DNA of 64,000 nt, taken from Candidatus Woesearchaeota archaeon (GTDB taxonomy: Archaea > Nanobdellota > Nanobdellia > Woesearchaeales > GW2011-AR4). Under the pieces are notes generated by a model. The model was not told where the DNA came from, did not search any database, and worked only from the letters and a program-made list of their open reading frames with translations. This document shows, piece after piece, positions 41,603 to 49,850 of the stretch. The stretch covers positions 1 to 64,000 of the forward strand of contig JACPMX010000004.1 of assembly GCA_016185755.1 (NCBI GenBank), read 5' to 3'. The position numbers were made by a program, and so were the translations under genes. The stretch's first letter is position 1; each line of letters opens with the position of its first letter.

Positions 41603-42544
41603 TCACTTAATCCTTTCCTTCAAAGCGGCGTAGATAATCGGCAATGCTATTGTCGCGTCGCAAATCAGGTCAACGAACCTCGCCTTCGGGTTCATCTTGC
41701 CCCATGAAATTCCTTCCTTTAATTCAGCGCCCGAGCTTCCTCCAGGCTCCGGCCGGTCCATGGTGACCTGGACCCCATACGATGCTGATTTTGGCGCAAG
41801 CTGCATTGCCTGCTGTATGTAATTCTTCGGGACTCCGCCGCCAAAATAAATCACTCCTGCTTTTTTTGAAGTCCATGCAATGTCGATTATCTCCTTCAGG
41901 TCCTCGAATGCCCTTGTTTCCATTTCCTTGCCTTTCGCAAGCTGCCCCCATATCATCAAGCCGATTCCGGAATCAGATATTGCAGGGCAGAATATTGGGA
42001 TTTTGTTTTCAAAGCATGCCTTTAATATAGACCTGCTTGGCGTCAGTCTTCCAATTTCCCATAAAAATTCCCTTATGGATTTCTTGCCTTTAAGGCTGTC
42101 GAAATTCTGTGATATGAAATCCTCCATTCCCTCGTAAATCTTGTTGGGCATGTATGATTCATAGACTCTGTCAAATCCTTTTTTATGCAGCTCCTCGTCA
42201 TCTGCATCTGCAGAGCCTTGGTAGTGCCTGTAGCCAAGCGCCTCTCCCAAATCGTGAGTCAAAGTTGCCCCTGTTGTAACAATCACGTCAGCCAGCTTTT
42301 TTTCTATGATGTCAATTATTATTTCCCTCATGCCCCCGGGCACCAAAGGCCCTGCAAGCCCAAGAAATACTTTGCATTGTTTGTCCTTGGCCATTGCTTC
42401 GCAGATATTGACTGCTTTTCCAAGCCTTCCGGCCCCCAATACACCGGAAGAGTCCATTTGCTTGACTAGCTCATTGACTGTCATTGCATCCTTGATTTTT
42501 ATGTGGTTTACCGGTTTCATTTTACTACAACGATTTTGTCGCAA
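41603..42544 (-). CDS. Deoxyhypusine synthase
   Basis: The NAD-binding TTGATLTHDLGEALG, GGGVPKNYIQQ and the C-terminal PEPGGSSGAELKEGISWGKM, which contains the active-site Lys (SWGK, near 282), identify the enzyme that modifies aIF5A. Starts at ATG 42520 (MKPVNHIKIKD) fit the family better than 42544. A homospermidine-synthase-like relative is the alternative. Confidence 0.88.
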   Translation of the reverse strand: MRQNRCSKMKPVNHIKIKDAMTVNELVKQMDSSGVLGAGRLGKAVNICEAMAKDKQCKVFLGLAGPLVPGGMREIIIDIIEKKLADVIVTTGATLTHDLGEALGYRHYQGSADADDEELHKKGFDRVYESYMPNKIYEGMEDFISQNFDSLKGKKSIREFLWEIGRLTPSRSILKACFENKIPIFCPAISDSGIGLMIWGQLAKGKEMETRAFEDLKEIIDIAWTSKKAGVIYFGGGVPKNYIQQAMQLAPKSASYGVQVTMDRPEPGGSSGAELKEGISWGKMNPKARFVDLICDATIALPIIYAALKERIK

Positions 42545-42675
42545 AGCGACGGGCTTGATTAAATAAGATAAACTTAGCTATTTAGAATTCAAATTAAACT
42601 CCCTTGTTCCTCACAGTATCCATATCCCGAAGTAAATGCAATAGTTATTTAAATCTTATTATGAAGCGCTGTTCT

Positions 42676-43458
42676 ATGAAATTGTTAATCGATGTTCACT
42701 CTCATTTAGATCATCCATTATTAATCAGCAAAATAGATGAAATAGTCCACAGGGCAAGAGATGCAGGCCTTAAGCACATCATAACAAACGGCATAAACCC
42801 CGAGACAAACAGGATTTGCCTTGAGCTTTCCAAAAAATATGATATTGTGAAGTGTGGAATGGGAATATACCCGAGGGATGCGCTGAAGAAAGAAGCTGAA
42901 ACAGGGGAAGCCCAGTTAAAAGTGGGAGATTTTGACATTGATGAAGAGATATCCTTTATAAAAGAAAATAAAGAAAATATTGCGGCTGTCTCTGAAGTCG
43001 GCCTTGATTTTGTGAATGGGGAAAGCAGGCAGCAGATTGAGGATTTTGAGAAGATGATCAAGCTGGCTGAAGAGCTTAAAAAGCCCGTTGTAATTCATTC
43101 AAGAAAGGCTGAATTGAAGTGCATAGAGATGCTCGAATCCTCAGCAAACAAGAAAATAGTCATGCACTGCTTCTCCGGAAAAAAATCGCTTGTTAAGAGA
43201 ATAGCCGGCAACGGGTGGTTTTTGACCGTGCCGACAACTGTTGTCAGGGGCTTTCAGTTCCAGGATATTGCAAAAAATGTGCCTATAACCCAATTATTCT
43301 GCGAGACAGACAGCCCTTACCTGGACCCTTACAAAGAACAGGTGAATGAGCCGGCTTTTGTGGTTGAAAGCTACAAAAAAATCGCGGAAATCAAGGGAAT
43401 GGACATTAATGAAGTTATAAACAACATCTACATGAACTGGCAGAAAGTTTTTGAATGA
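42676..43458 (+). CDS. TatD-family metal-dependent DNase
   Basis: HSHLDHP at the N-terminus, EVGLDFVNG, KPVVIHSRKAE, MHCFSG and ETDSPYLDP supply the metal ligands of the TatD TIM-barrel. Start ATG 42676 (MKLLIDVHSHL) matches the family; earlier in-frame ATGs at 42661 and 42604 are less likely. Between deoxyhypusine synthase and this gene a short hairpin GTCGC-AAA-GCGAC lies at 42538-42550. Confidence 0.85.
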   Translation: MKLLIDVHSHLDHPLLISKIDEIVHRARDAGLKHIITNGINPETNRICLELSKKYDIVKCGMGIYPRDALKKEAETGEAQLKVGDFDIDEEISFIKENKENIAAVSEVGLDFVNGESRQQIEDFEKMIKLAEELKKPVVIHSRKAELKCIEMLESSANKKIVMHCFSGKKSLVKRIAGNGWFLTVPTTVVRGFQFQDIAKNVPITQLFCETDSPYLDPYKEQVNEPAFVVESYKKIAEIKGMDINEVINNIYMNWQKVFE

Positions 43459-43494
43459 GTTAAGCTTAAATATCATGCAAATAAGAATTGAAAT

Positions 43495-44862
43495 ATGAAA
43501 AGGTTAATTTTAATATTAATGCTGCTTCTTTCTTTTCCATTTGCCTATGCCGAGACTGAGATATTCTCCGGCAAGATAATAACGGGAACTGACGATGCCA
43601 TAGGCGGCGGGATTTTCAGGTTCACTTACGATGAAAACAGCAAAAAAGCCTTTGTGGAAACACCGGCAGGCGGCCTGATTGTTGATAATGGAGCCTGCAA
43701 GCCAAACAATATTTTCAGGGTCTGCATAAACAGCGCCAATTTTTCCCATAAGAACATAACAACATACGTGTATTATTATGAAATTGACACGACAATATAC
43801 AAGCTGACCGGAAGCCTGTCGGCAAGCAGCAAAATAGCGTCAGCAAGCCTGCTGCAAAACGAGCAGGCGGAATTGACAGTCACTATATCCAATCCCACAG
43901 ACTTTGAAATTACAAGCATTGTTTTTAGCTATAATCTGGCAAATTTTTCCGTAATTGAAGCAAAAGGATGCGAGCTGAACGATAATATCCTGCAATGGAA
44001 AGGCTCTCTTCAATCAAGATACGACAAGGCATGCACTGCTAAAATCTCAGCTGACAGGGGGGGAAAATACAGCCTATCGGGAAACCTGACATATTTTAAT
44101 GGTTTTGAAACAGAGAAAAAAACAACAGACGCTTTGCCGATAACCGTGCTTCCAAAGCAGCTGAAGGTAGCCCAGTCTGTTGAAAAGGGCATAGGAATCA
44201 AGGAGCCTTTTTATTTCAATATTTCCCTGCAAAATATGCATTCAAGCGAGGACATAGCAGGAACTTCAACAATAACTATCCCGGACCACGCTTCCCTGAT
44301 CAAGGATATACCTTCATTTGAGAAGAATGCAAGGGTCCTGAAGCGAAGCCTGGTGTTAAAGCCGGGCACAGGTATAAACTACTCATTTTACCTTGAAAAA
44401 ACTTCAGAAGGCCGGCAGCCGATAATCTCAAGATTTTCCTACGCCATCAGGGGATTAAATGAAATCATAGAAAACAGCACTTTTATTGATATTATAACAG
44501 AAACTCCAATTGAAAAGCTGCCGGAGCCGGAAATCAAGCCGCAGGAGCCTGAAACAAAGCAGGAGAACAACGAGACAATTAATTCAGCTGCAACTGGCGA
44601 AGCACAGGCTGCCAATGCAATAAGCGAAAATAAAACAACCTATGCCAAAATTGCTCAGGAGAACAAAACTGCAGGGCAAACAATAGCAGCAGGCATTCCA
44701 AAGCCAAAATTGCTCAGCAAAAATATCCTGTTGGTTGGAGCATCGGTCATTGTGTCCTTCCTCATAATCATTGTTGCTATATTCAGGATAAAAAAGGGCA
44801 AAAAGAAGGACGAGGTTATGGAAAAATTAAAGGACGAGCTTAATGATGAGCTAAAGCCGTAA
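43495..44862 (+). CDS. Surface protein with CARDB-like domains and membrane anchor
   Basis: A signal peptide (LILILMLLLSFPFAYA), three beta-rich domains (residues 20-330), a Glu/Pro/Asn-rich linker (about 335-400) and a C-terminal helix (ILLVGASVIVSFLIIIVAIF) with a charged tail. It should project from the membrane. It follows TatD closely. Family not named beyond CARDB/DUF11-like. Confidence 0.7.
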   Translation: MKRLILILMLLLSFPFAYAETEIFSGKIITGTDDAIGGGIFRFTYDENSKKAFVETPAGGLIVDNGACKPNNIFRVCINSANFSHKNITTYVYYYEIDTTIYKLTGSLSASSKIASASLLQNEQAELTVTISNPTDFEITSIVFSYNLANFSVIEAKGCELNDNILQWKGSLQSRYDKACTAKISADRGGKYSLSGNLTYFNGFETEKKTTDALPITVLPKQLKVAQSVEKGIGIKEPFYFNISLQNMHSSEDIAGTSTITIPDHASLIKDIPSFEKNARVLKRSLVLKPGTGINYSFYLEKTSEGRQPIISRFSYAIRGLNEIIENSTFIDIITETPIEKLPEPEIKPQEPETKQENNETINSAATGEAQAANAISENKTTYAKIAQENKTAGQTIAAGIPKPKLLSKNILLVGASVIVSFLIIIVAIFRIKKGKKKDEVMEKLKDELNDELKP

Positions 44863-44902
44863 AAACAAAAGATTTTTAAGCTGAAATGGGTAAAATTGCC
44901 GC

Positions 44903-45295
44903 ATGAAAATAGAAATCAACACGAAAGAGGATTCTCACGAGGAGATCAGGAAAGTAATAATGATGCTCCAGCATATTGTCGGCGATTCAGGGGAAGTATT
45001 CACAAACCAGCCGCAGGAAGCAGCAAGCCCAATTGCCAATATTTTCGGAGACATGCCGTCACCAGCTGCGGCTTCTGAAGCAGCCGGAACCGATGAAGCA
45101 GCGCAAGAGCCACCTCAGGAAACGGCAGAGGCAGCAGAGACATCTGAATCCACAGACGACTTGTTTGCCGAGCTGTTCAGCGAGGAAGAGCTGAAGAAAA
45201 TGGATACAGTCAAATCCAAGGAAGAGGAGGAAGACGAGGAAGAGGAAATCAAGCCAAAATCAAAGGACAAGAAATACGGGATTGAATTCTATTAA
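44903..45295 (+). CDS. Acidic low-complexity protein
   Basis: An N-terminal helix (EIRKVIMMLQHIVGD) is followed by an Ala/Glu/Pro-rich linker and a C-terminal acidic segment with EEEEDEEEEIKPKSKDK and ends YGIEFY. Probably a small intrinsically disordered partner. The start follows AAAATTGCC and no clear family exists. Confidence 0.5.
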   Translation: MKIEINTKEDSHEEIRKVIMMLQHIVGDSGEVFTNQPQEAASPIANIFGDMPSPAAASEAAGTDEAAQEPPQETAEAAETSESTDDLFAELFSEEELKKMDTVKSKEEEEDEEEEIKPKSKDKKYGIEFY

Positions 45296-45897
45296 ACCTC
45301 TATTATTTTTCCCTTTTTACCGACATTTATCACTTTCGTCTTGCCGATCATCTCTTCGATGCCTTCTGCCTCGTGCACATGGCTGCAGAGAAGGATGTCG
45401 GGCTTGAATGTTTCCACAGCCTTCCTTACCCCGTCGCTTCCCGGGAATATGTTTGAGAATTTCTCCATCAATGAGCCGCTTGGATGGTTCTTCATGCTTT
45501 TTATCCTGTCGTATCCTTTTTTTATCAGCTCAAAAATCTCATCTTCTCCAAGCTGGAACAGCCCTATGTTTGCGCCGCCGCAGCCGAAAAGCCCGACATC
45601 TTTGTATTTAATAGAATAGCCGTGCAGGTTTGTCGCGCCGTAAAGCTCAGCGAGAAAATCAGCAGTGGCAACAGTCTCGTGGTTGCCCGGGATTAAAATT
45701 ACTTTTTTGTGCTTCTTGATGAAAGGCCCTATGATGCCCTCTGTGGATGTTTCAGCATAAGTCAGGTCCCCTGATAGAACTACCAAGTCAATGTTCTCTT
45801 TTTCAGCCTGGTCTGCAAGCTTGTTTGCCTGCGAAGTGTCGCCATGTATGTCGCCTGCAGCAAGTATTCTTAATTTTGATTTGTCCATGATAATCAA
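45292..45897 (-). CDS. Calcineurin-like metallophosphoesterase
   Basis: GDIHGD near the N-terminus, VLSGDLTYAE, IPGNHE and a C-terminal CSHVHEAEG provide the two-metal site. The 201-aa single domain resembles YfcE/MPP-type nucleotidases. Substrate unknown. Converges with the acidic protein gene (4-bp overlap). Confidence 0.85.
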   Translation of the reverse strand: MIIMDKSKLRILAAGDIHGDTSQANKLADQAEKENIDLVVLSGDLTYAETSTEGIIGPFIKKHKKVILIPGNHETVATADFLAELYGATNLHGYSIKYKDVGLFGCGGANIGLFQLGEDEIFELIKKGYDRIKSMKNHPSGSLMEKFSNIFPGSDGVRKAVETFKPDILLCSHVHEAEGIEEMIGKTKVINVGKKGKIIEV

Positions 45898-45919
45898 TTA
45901 ACAAGAATTGTTTAAAAAC

Positions 45920-46489
45920 TTATCTTTCAATAATCTTTGCTGTGCCTGTCAAATCAATTATCTTGCTTGGCTTGCCCTCTTTCCTGCCTTCGTAAAGCAC
46001 GAATTCAACTCCGCCTTTGATTGCAGGATCCAGGTCCTCCAAAGAGGTCATGTACTCTTCATTGCTCCTGTTGACAGATGTTGTGACAATAGGCACTTCT
46101 GCCTCTGCAGCAATATTCCTTATCCAGTGCTTTGGTATCCTCACGCCCAAGGTCTTGATTCCCGGGTTGACTTCTTTTGCAACGCAATTGGCATTTTTCA
46201 ATTTAAAGATTAATGTATAGGGTCCGGGCAGCTTTTCAAGCCATTCTTCGCCTTCTTTCGTGGTGATGCAGTTCTCATTAATCCATTCCAATGACGGCGC
46301 AATTACAGAAAACGGGCTTGACAGCCTTTGCTTCAGCTGCCTGATTTTTTTTACAGAAGAAGGATTTTGGGCATTGCATCCCATTCCATAAATGGTGTCT
46401 GTAGGATATACAAATACTGAGCCGCTTGCAATTGAGTCTAGGATGGAATTTCTTTCCATATTTAGTTCTTCGAAATTGAGCACGCGCAT
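45920..46489 (-). CDS. Sua5/YrdC/TsaC-type threonylcarbamoyl-AMP synthase
   Basis: VYPTDTIYGMGCNA, KRLSSPFSVIAPS and GPYTLIFKLKN, followed by VRIPKHWI and TTSVNRSNEE, identify the YrdC/TsaC domain. It makes threonylcarbamoyl-AMP for t6A37 in tRNAs reading ANN codons, including the tRNA-Thr here. A start at 46459 (MERNSILDS) is an alternative to 46489. No C-terminal Sua5 domain. Confidence 0.87.
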   Translation of the reverse strand: MRVLNFEELNMERNSILDSIASGSVFVYPTDTIYGMGCNAQNPSSVKKIRQLKQRLSSPFSVIAPSLEWINENCITTKEGEEWLEKLPGPYTLIFKLKNANCVAKEVNPGIKTLGVRIPKHWIRNIAAEAEVPIVTTSVNRSNEEYMTSLEDLDPAIKGGVEFVLYEGRKEGKPSKIIDLTGTAKIIER

Positions 46490-46549
46490 AGAAAGTGGGA
46501 AGAAAACAGCGTATAAATAATTTGTGCTATGAAAGAGAAAATAAAAAAT

Positions 46550-46672
46550 TTATCTCAAATAGCCCATCATGAACCCTTCTTCAAGGCCGTTTATTTCATC
46601 GTCCTCGATGCTATCTTCCAGCACGCTTTCGCTGTAAAAGTCTTCATCTTCCGGCTCCTGAGTCTCTTTCAT
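46550..46672 (-). CDS. Tiny acidic protein (40 aa)
   Basis: ATG 46672 to TAA 46550 encodes a protein starting MKETQEPEDEDFYSES and ending GFMMGYLR. It is very acidic. GAGGTGATATCC precedes the ATG, and the same TGATATCC contains the stop of the preceding gene, so the two are coupled. Function unknown. Confidence 0.55.
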   Translation of the reverse strand: MKETQEPEDEDFYSESVLEDSIEDDEINGLEEGFMMGYLR

Positions 46673-46677
46673 GGATA

Positions 46678-46803
46678 TCACCTCTTCGTTTTTATCCCGC
46701 TGAACTGGGCATCAAAGCTCCTTAATTGCTTGTTCGTCCTTATTGTCAGTTCCTTGATTTGCTGCAAAAACAAATCTTCTATGAACTCGTTGCTTAATTC
46801 CAT
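46678..46803 (-). CDS. Tiny protein (41 aa)
   Basis: ATG 46803 to TGA 46678; begins MELSNEFIEDLFLQQIKE and ends SGIKTKR. A ribosome site (AGGTGA, 46808-46813) precedes the ATG. It lies between a tRNA and a second tiny gene on the same strand. No family recognised. Confidence 0.55.
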   Translation of the reverse strand: MELSNEFIEDLFLQQIKELTIRTNKQLRSFDAQFSGIKTKR

Positions 46804-46832
46804 TTTTGTCACCTCATAATTTTTGTTTATGC

Positions 46833-46946
46833 GCCGCGGCTGGGATTTTCACCCAGAAGGATTAACCTTACCGAGGTTTGAACCCAGAAGTCCTTTCGGA
46901 CAGGAGGGTATCAGTCTCCCGGATTTCCAGATTTTCCTACCGCGGC
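46833..46946 (-). tRNA. Class II tRNA (probably Ser) with T-loop intron
   Basis: Read from 46946: acceptor GCCGCGG/CCGCGGC, D-arm GGA..TCC with CTGG in its loop, variable arm GTCC-GAAA-GGAC and T-arm CTGGG-TTCAAAT-CCCAG. The T-arm is interrupted after TTCAAA by about 31 nt that itself holds AAGG-TTAAT-CCTT and CTGGGTGAAAA. The anticodon arm is GGAGA-CTGATAC-CCTCC (31/39 mismatch), which reads GAT in canonical register and TGA one base earlier. The class II variable arm and G73 argue for Ser, so the anticodon is uncertain and could hold a second intron or an error. Confidence 0.65.
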
Positions 46947-46983
46947 ATAAAGTTTAAATATAGGTAATCTATCATCCTTTATT

Positions 46984-47021
46984 GAGGGTATCAGTTTTTA
47001 GGATTGCCAGATTTTCCTACC
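46984..47021 (-). repeat. 38-bp partial duplicate of the tRNA 5' half
   Basis: This segment matches the tRNA at 46904-46941 with 33 of 38 bases identical: both share GGTAGGAAAATCTGG and ACTGATACCCTC with a variable 5-nt centre. The copy is exactly 80 bp upstream (minus strand) and has no acceptor partner. It may be a decayed tRNA fragment. Confidence 0.6.
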
Positions 47022-47032
47022 TTTTTCTTTTT

Positions 47033-47182
47033 TTATTTCCAGTCATCAATTCCCATTTTCTGCATGAAATCTTTTGCCGCTATAGGCTCTGGAATTTTCA
47101 TGCTTCTTGTTGTTGGGCTGTAGCATTGATAGCACACTTCAAACCACGGCTTGATTGATGCTCCGCACATATCACATCTCAT
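47033..47182 (-). CDS. 49-aa zinc-ribbon protein
   Basis: Encoded from ATG 47182: MRCDMCGASIKPWFEVCYQC with two CxxC knuckles, then YSPTTRSMKIPEP and a short tail ending DDWK. AGGTGAC lies before the ATG. The promoter element copy B lies about 100 bp upstream. Function unknown; likely nucleic-acid binding. Confidence 0.65.
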   Translation of the reverse strand: MRCDMCGASIKPWFEVCYQCYSPTTRSMKIPEPIAAKDFMQKMGIDDWK

Positions 47183-47277
47183 TTTTTGTCACCTTTCGAA
47201 TTTTAAGCAGGAAAGCGTTTTGGGGTGAAAAGCTGGGATGAACAACTTTCCTGCCAACAGGAATCGGGCTGGATTGC

Positions 47278-47334
47278 TTTATATATTTCAGCCAAGGATG
47301 TCCAGTGTCCAGTGCTTATTTGCTATATTGAAAA
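47278..47334 (-). promoter_or_regulatory. Dispersed promoter element, copy B
   Basis: On the minus strand: TTTTCAATATAG (47334-47323), CACTGGACACTGGACATCC (47315-47297, with a 7-bp tandem ACTGGAC) and GAAATATATAAAG (47289-47277). These are the same three blocks as copy A at 15141-15192. It would drive the zinc-ribbon gene at 47182. Confidence 0.6.
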
Positions 47335-47374
47335 TAAGTTAACTATATAAGAAAGTAAATTATCAGGATTAATA

Positions 47375-47644
47375 ATGAAAAGCGTGCATCTTATCGTTTC
47401 CGGCAGGGTTCAGGGAGTTTTCTTCAGGGCTAATGTCAGGAATGAAGCGTTAAAGCTTGGCCTGAAAGGCTATGCAAAAAATCTTGAGAATGGAGATGTT
47501 GAAGTTGCTGCAGAAGGGAATGAAGAAAAAATCCAGGAATTGATTGAATTTATAAGAAATGGTCCGGGCATTGCCAAAGTTACTGAAATTAAAATAGATC
47601 ATAAAGTGCCAGAAAATTTTAAAAACTTTGAAATTCTAAATTAG
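47375..47644 (+). CDS. Acylphosphatase
   Basis: 89 aa with the exact catalytic signature VSGRVQGVFFR (Arg) and GLKGYAKNLENGDVEV (Asn). It hydrolyses acylphosphates such as carbamoyl and acetyl phosphate. A TATA-like CTATATAAG at about 47343 and a palindrome at 47323 lie upstream, shared with the divergent zinc-ribbon gene. Confidence 0.93.
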   Translation: MKSVHLIVSGRVQGVFFRANVRNEALKLGLKGYAKNLENGDVEVAAEGNEEKIQELIEFIRNGPGIAKVTEIKIDHKVPENFKNFEILN

Positions 47645-47647
47645 AAA

Positions 47648-48451
47648 ATGAAAATCCAAAACACCTTTCTAATTTCACTATTAATCTTAGTCATTTCATG
47701 CACGCAGCAGGAAGTTGTTGTTGACCAAAATCAAGTAAGGAATGTTGAGATTCTTAAAAATGGGGATGTTTCCGGAATAGATGCGCAGGAAATCAACTAT
47801 GGGCCTGCAACAGGATTTCTTGCAATGCCGAAAGCAGAGGGAAATTATCCTGCTGTTGTCATGATTCACGAATGGTGGGGCTTGAATGACAACATAAAGG
47901 AGATGGCAAGATCATTGGCAGCAGAAGGCTATGTTGTTTTGGCTGTTGACTTGTACGATGGAAAAGTAGGAAAGAATGCAACAGAAGCCGGGCAATTGGC
48001 CGGGGCAGTAAGAAGCAATCCAGGCGAGGCAATAAGCAACATGAAAACAGCTGTACAATATTTGAAAAATCTTGAAAATGTGGATGACAACAGGATTGCT
48101 TCAATGGGATGGTGCTTTGGAGGGGCTATGTCACTGCAACTGGCATTGAACGAGCCCCTTAATGCAACCATAATCTATTATGGAAATCTTGAGACAAATG
48201 CAACAAAATTGTCTGTCATCAAATGGCCTGTGCTTGGAATTTTCGGGGAGAAGGACACTTCAATTCCAGTCGAATCAGTCAGGAAGTTTGAAGCTGCATT
48301 GAACGAGCTTGGAATCAAGAATGAAATTCATGTTTACCCAAATGTAGGGCATGCATTCGCAAATCCATCCGGAATGAACTATGCCCCGAATGAAACAAAG
48401 GATGCATGGAAGAAGACGGTTGAGTTCTTGGGTAAGCATTTGAAGATATAA
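47648..48451 (+). CDS. Dienelactone hydrolase-family protein, possibly exported
   Basis: After a hydrophobic signal with a lipobox-like LVISC, the alpha/beta hydrolase has EWWGLNDNIKEMA, GWCFGGAMS (nucleophile Cys in GxCxG), a GEKDTSIP loop with Asp and a His in VGHAF. Dienelactone hydrolases use a Cys-His-Asp triad. The native substrate in this organism is unknown. Ends just before the convergent Cdc6. Confidence 0.82.
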   Translation: MKIQNTFLISLLILVISCTQQEVVVDQNQVRNVEILKNGDVSGIDAQEINYGPATGFLAMPKAEGNYPAVVMIHEWWGLNDNIKEMARSLAAEGYVVLAVDLYDGKVGKNATEAGQLAGAVRSNPGEAISNMKTAVQYLKNLENVDDNRIASMGWCFGGAMSLQLALNEPLNATIIYYGNLETNATKLSVIKWPVLGIFGEKDTSIPVESVRKFEAALNELGIKNEIHVYPNVGHAFANPSGMNYAPNETKDAWKKTVEFLGKHLKI

Positions 48452-49522
48452 TCAGAAATCAGTCAACTTCTTCTCTGAATTGCTTTTTATTATCGTTGTG
48501 TTGCCGTCTTCCCCGCCTGCAGTCTTCTCAACAATTATGAATTTGCTTTTCTGCAATTTGTCTATTTTCCTCTGGAATGACTTATACACTAATTTGCCGC
48601 CGCTCTGCTGGTAAAGCCTGAAAAAATCGCCTATTTTATTGCCGGAATTGTTTTTTACCAGATCCAGTATCAGCTGCTCATCAGAGGCCAATTCTCCCGG
48701 ATTCTTGATGCTGAAATCCTTTATTTTTTCCAGCGCAAGCTTTGCATGCTCTGTTGTTATTTTCCTTGATGACCTGTCTTCTGCAATCAGCCCCGATTGC
48801 TTCATAAGGTAAAGCCCGGTCCTTATGTCCTGCAGCTCTGCTGTCTTCTTTGCTACCAGTTCAAAAGCGTCATTGTCCCACACATTTGGCTGGAAAGCGT
48901 AATCCATCCTCTGCTTCAGTATTCCCTTTGTTTCCTCGTGATTATAAGGCCTGAACTCAATTATCTCAGGCATGAGCCTTGACTTGATTCTTTCATCAAG
49001 CTCTGAAATCCATTCCTTGTAGTTTGCTATAATCACTATGGCTTTCCGTTCTATCTCCTCAAGTATCATGTAAAGAAAATCAAGGTCTTCGAGCTTGTCT
49101 GCTTCATCCAGCACAAAAACAGCTGATTTCTTGTTGAGATTCTGCTTTATCCACCTAAAAAGCTCTTCTGTTTTCCTGTTCTGCACGAACTTGAAATCCA
49201 TAAGGTCGCATATTTCAATCACAATCTTGAAAGTTGTGTTGTGCTTCCAGCAGTTTATGTATATCGGGATTATTTCTTCTGTCTCGTCCTCTATCTCCCT
49301 CAAAAGATGCTTGCACGCGACTGTTTTTCCGACACCGGGCTGGCCATAGACAAAGATGTGCCTTCCGGTCTTCTCCTGGAACAGGGGCTTCATGCATGCT
49401 GCAATCTCCTTTTGCTCTTTTTCCCTGTAGCGCACAGGCTTGGGTATGAAGGAAAAATCTAAAGGAACATCGCTGTCATTCCTGAACAGGCTTTCAGAGC
49501 TTCCAAGAATATCCTTGAACAT
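48452..49522 (-). CDS. Orc1/Cdc6-like AAA+ replication initiator
   Basis: Walker A GQPGVGKT (near 69), Walker B AVFVLDEADK, Sensor 1 IVIIANY and a C-terminal winged helix (residues 285-357, LDLVKNNSGNKIGDFFRLYQ). Archaeal Orc1/Cdc6 binds origins and loads MCM. ATG 49522 (MFKDILG) fits the family better than ATG 49531. An origin could lie upstream (49531-49570) but I see no clear ORB repeats. Confidence 0.88.
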   Translation of the reverse strand: MFKDILGSSESLFRNDSDVPLDFSFIPKPVRYREKEQKEIAACMKPLFQEKTGRHIFVYGQPGVGKTVACKHLLREIEDETEEIIPIYINCWKHNTTFKIVIEICDLMDFKFVQNRKTEELFRWIKQNLNKKSAVFVLDEADKLEDLDFLYMILEEIERKAIVIIANYKEWISELDERIKSRLMPEIIEFRPYNHEETKGILKQRMDYAFQPNVWDNDAFELVAKKTAELQDIRTGLYLMKQSGLIAEDRSSRKITTEHAKLALEKIKDFSIKNPGELASDEQLILDLVKNNSGNKIGDFFRLYQQSGGKLVYKSFQRKIDKLQKSKFIIVEKTAGGEDGNTTIIKSNSEKKLTDF

Positions 49523-49570
49523 GCCGCACATTTTGCAATGCTGGGTCCAGCATGGTTTATATAGTTTTTG

Positions 49571-49849
49571 CTAGGATTTTGTCCCGCATCTGGTGCAGAA
49601 CCTTGCATGCAAGTGAATTGCTGCTCCGCAGCTTGGGCAGTATTTATGGGAACGGTGCATTTTATTGGCAGCCTCTTTTTTGCCGGCCTTATTTTTAACA
49701 AAATTAAAAATCAGCTTTACAATTCCAGCAAAAACAAAAGCCCAGCCTGCATAAAAGAAAAATATGAATTTTTCATAGTCAAATCTCCATGAAAATATTG
49801 AGACAAACAAGCCAACAAAAATGTAAGCCAGCCAGTGAATTTTTGCCAT
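49571..49849 (-). CDS. Zinc-ribbon membrane protein
   Basis: 92 aa with two membrane helices (LAYIFVGLFVSIFSWRF and FIFFFYAGWAFVFAGIVKLI) and a C-terminal zinc ribbon YCPSCGAAIHLHARFCTRCG. Such proteins are frequent in archaea and are of unknown function. Confidence 0.7.
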   Translation of the reverse strand: MAKIHWLAYIFVGLFVSIFSWRFDYEKFIFFFYAGWAFVFAGIVKLIFNFVKNKAGKKEAANKMHRSHKYCPSCGAAIHLHARFCTRCGTKS

Positions 49850-49850
49850 T

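Noticed and set aside
46529-46819. 96-codon plus-strand frame
   Set aside because: Antisense to two small minus-strand genes with good ribosome sites and coupled stop/start.
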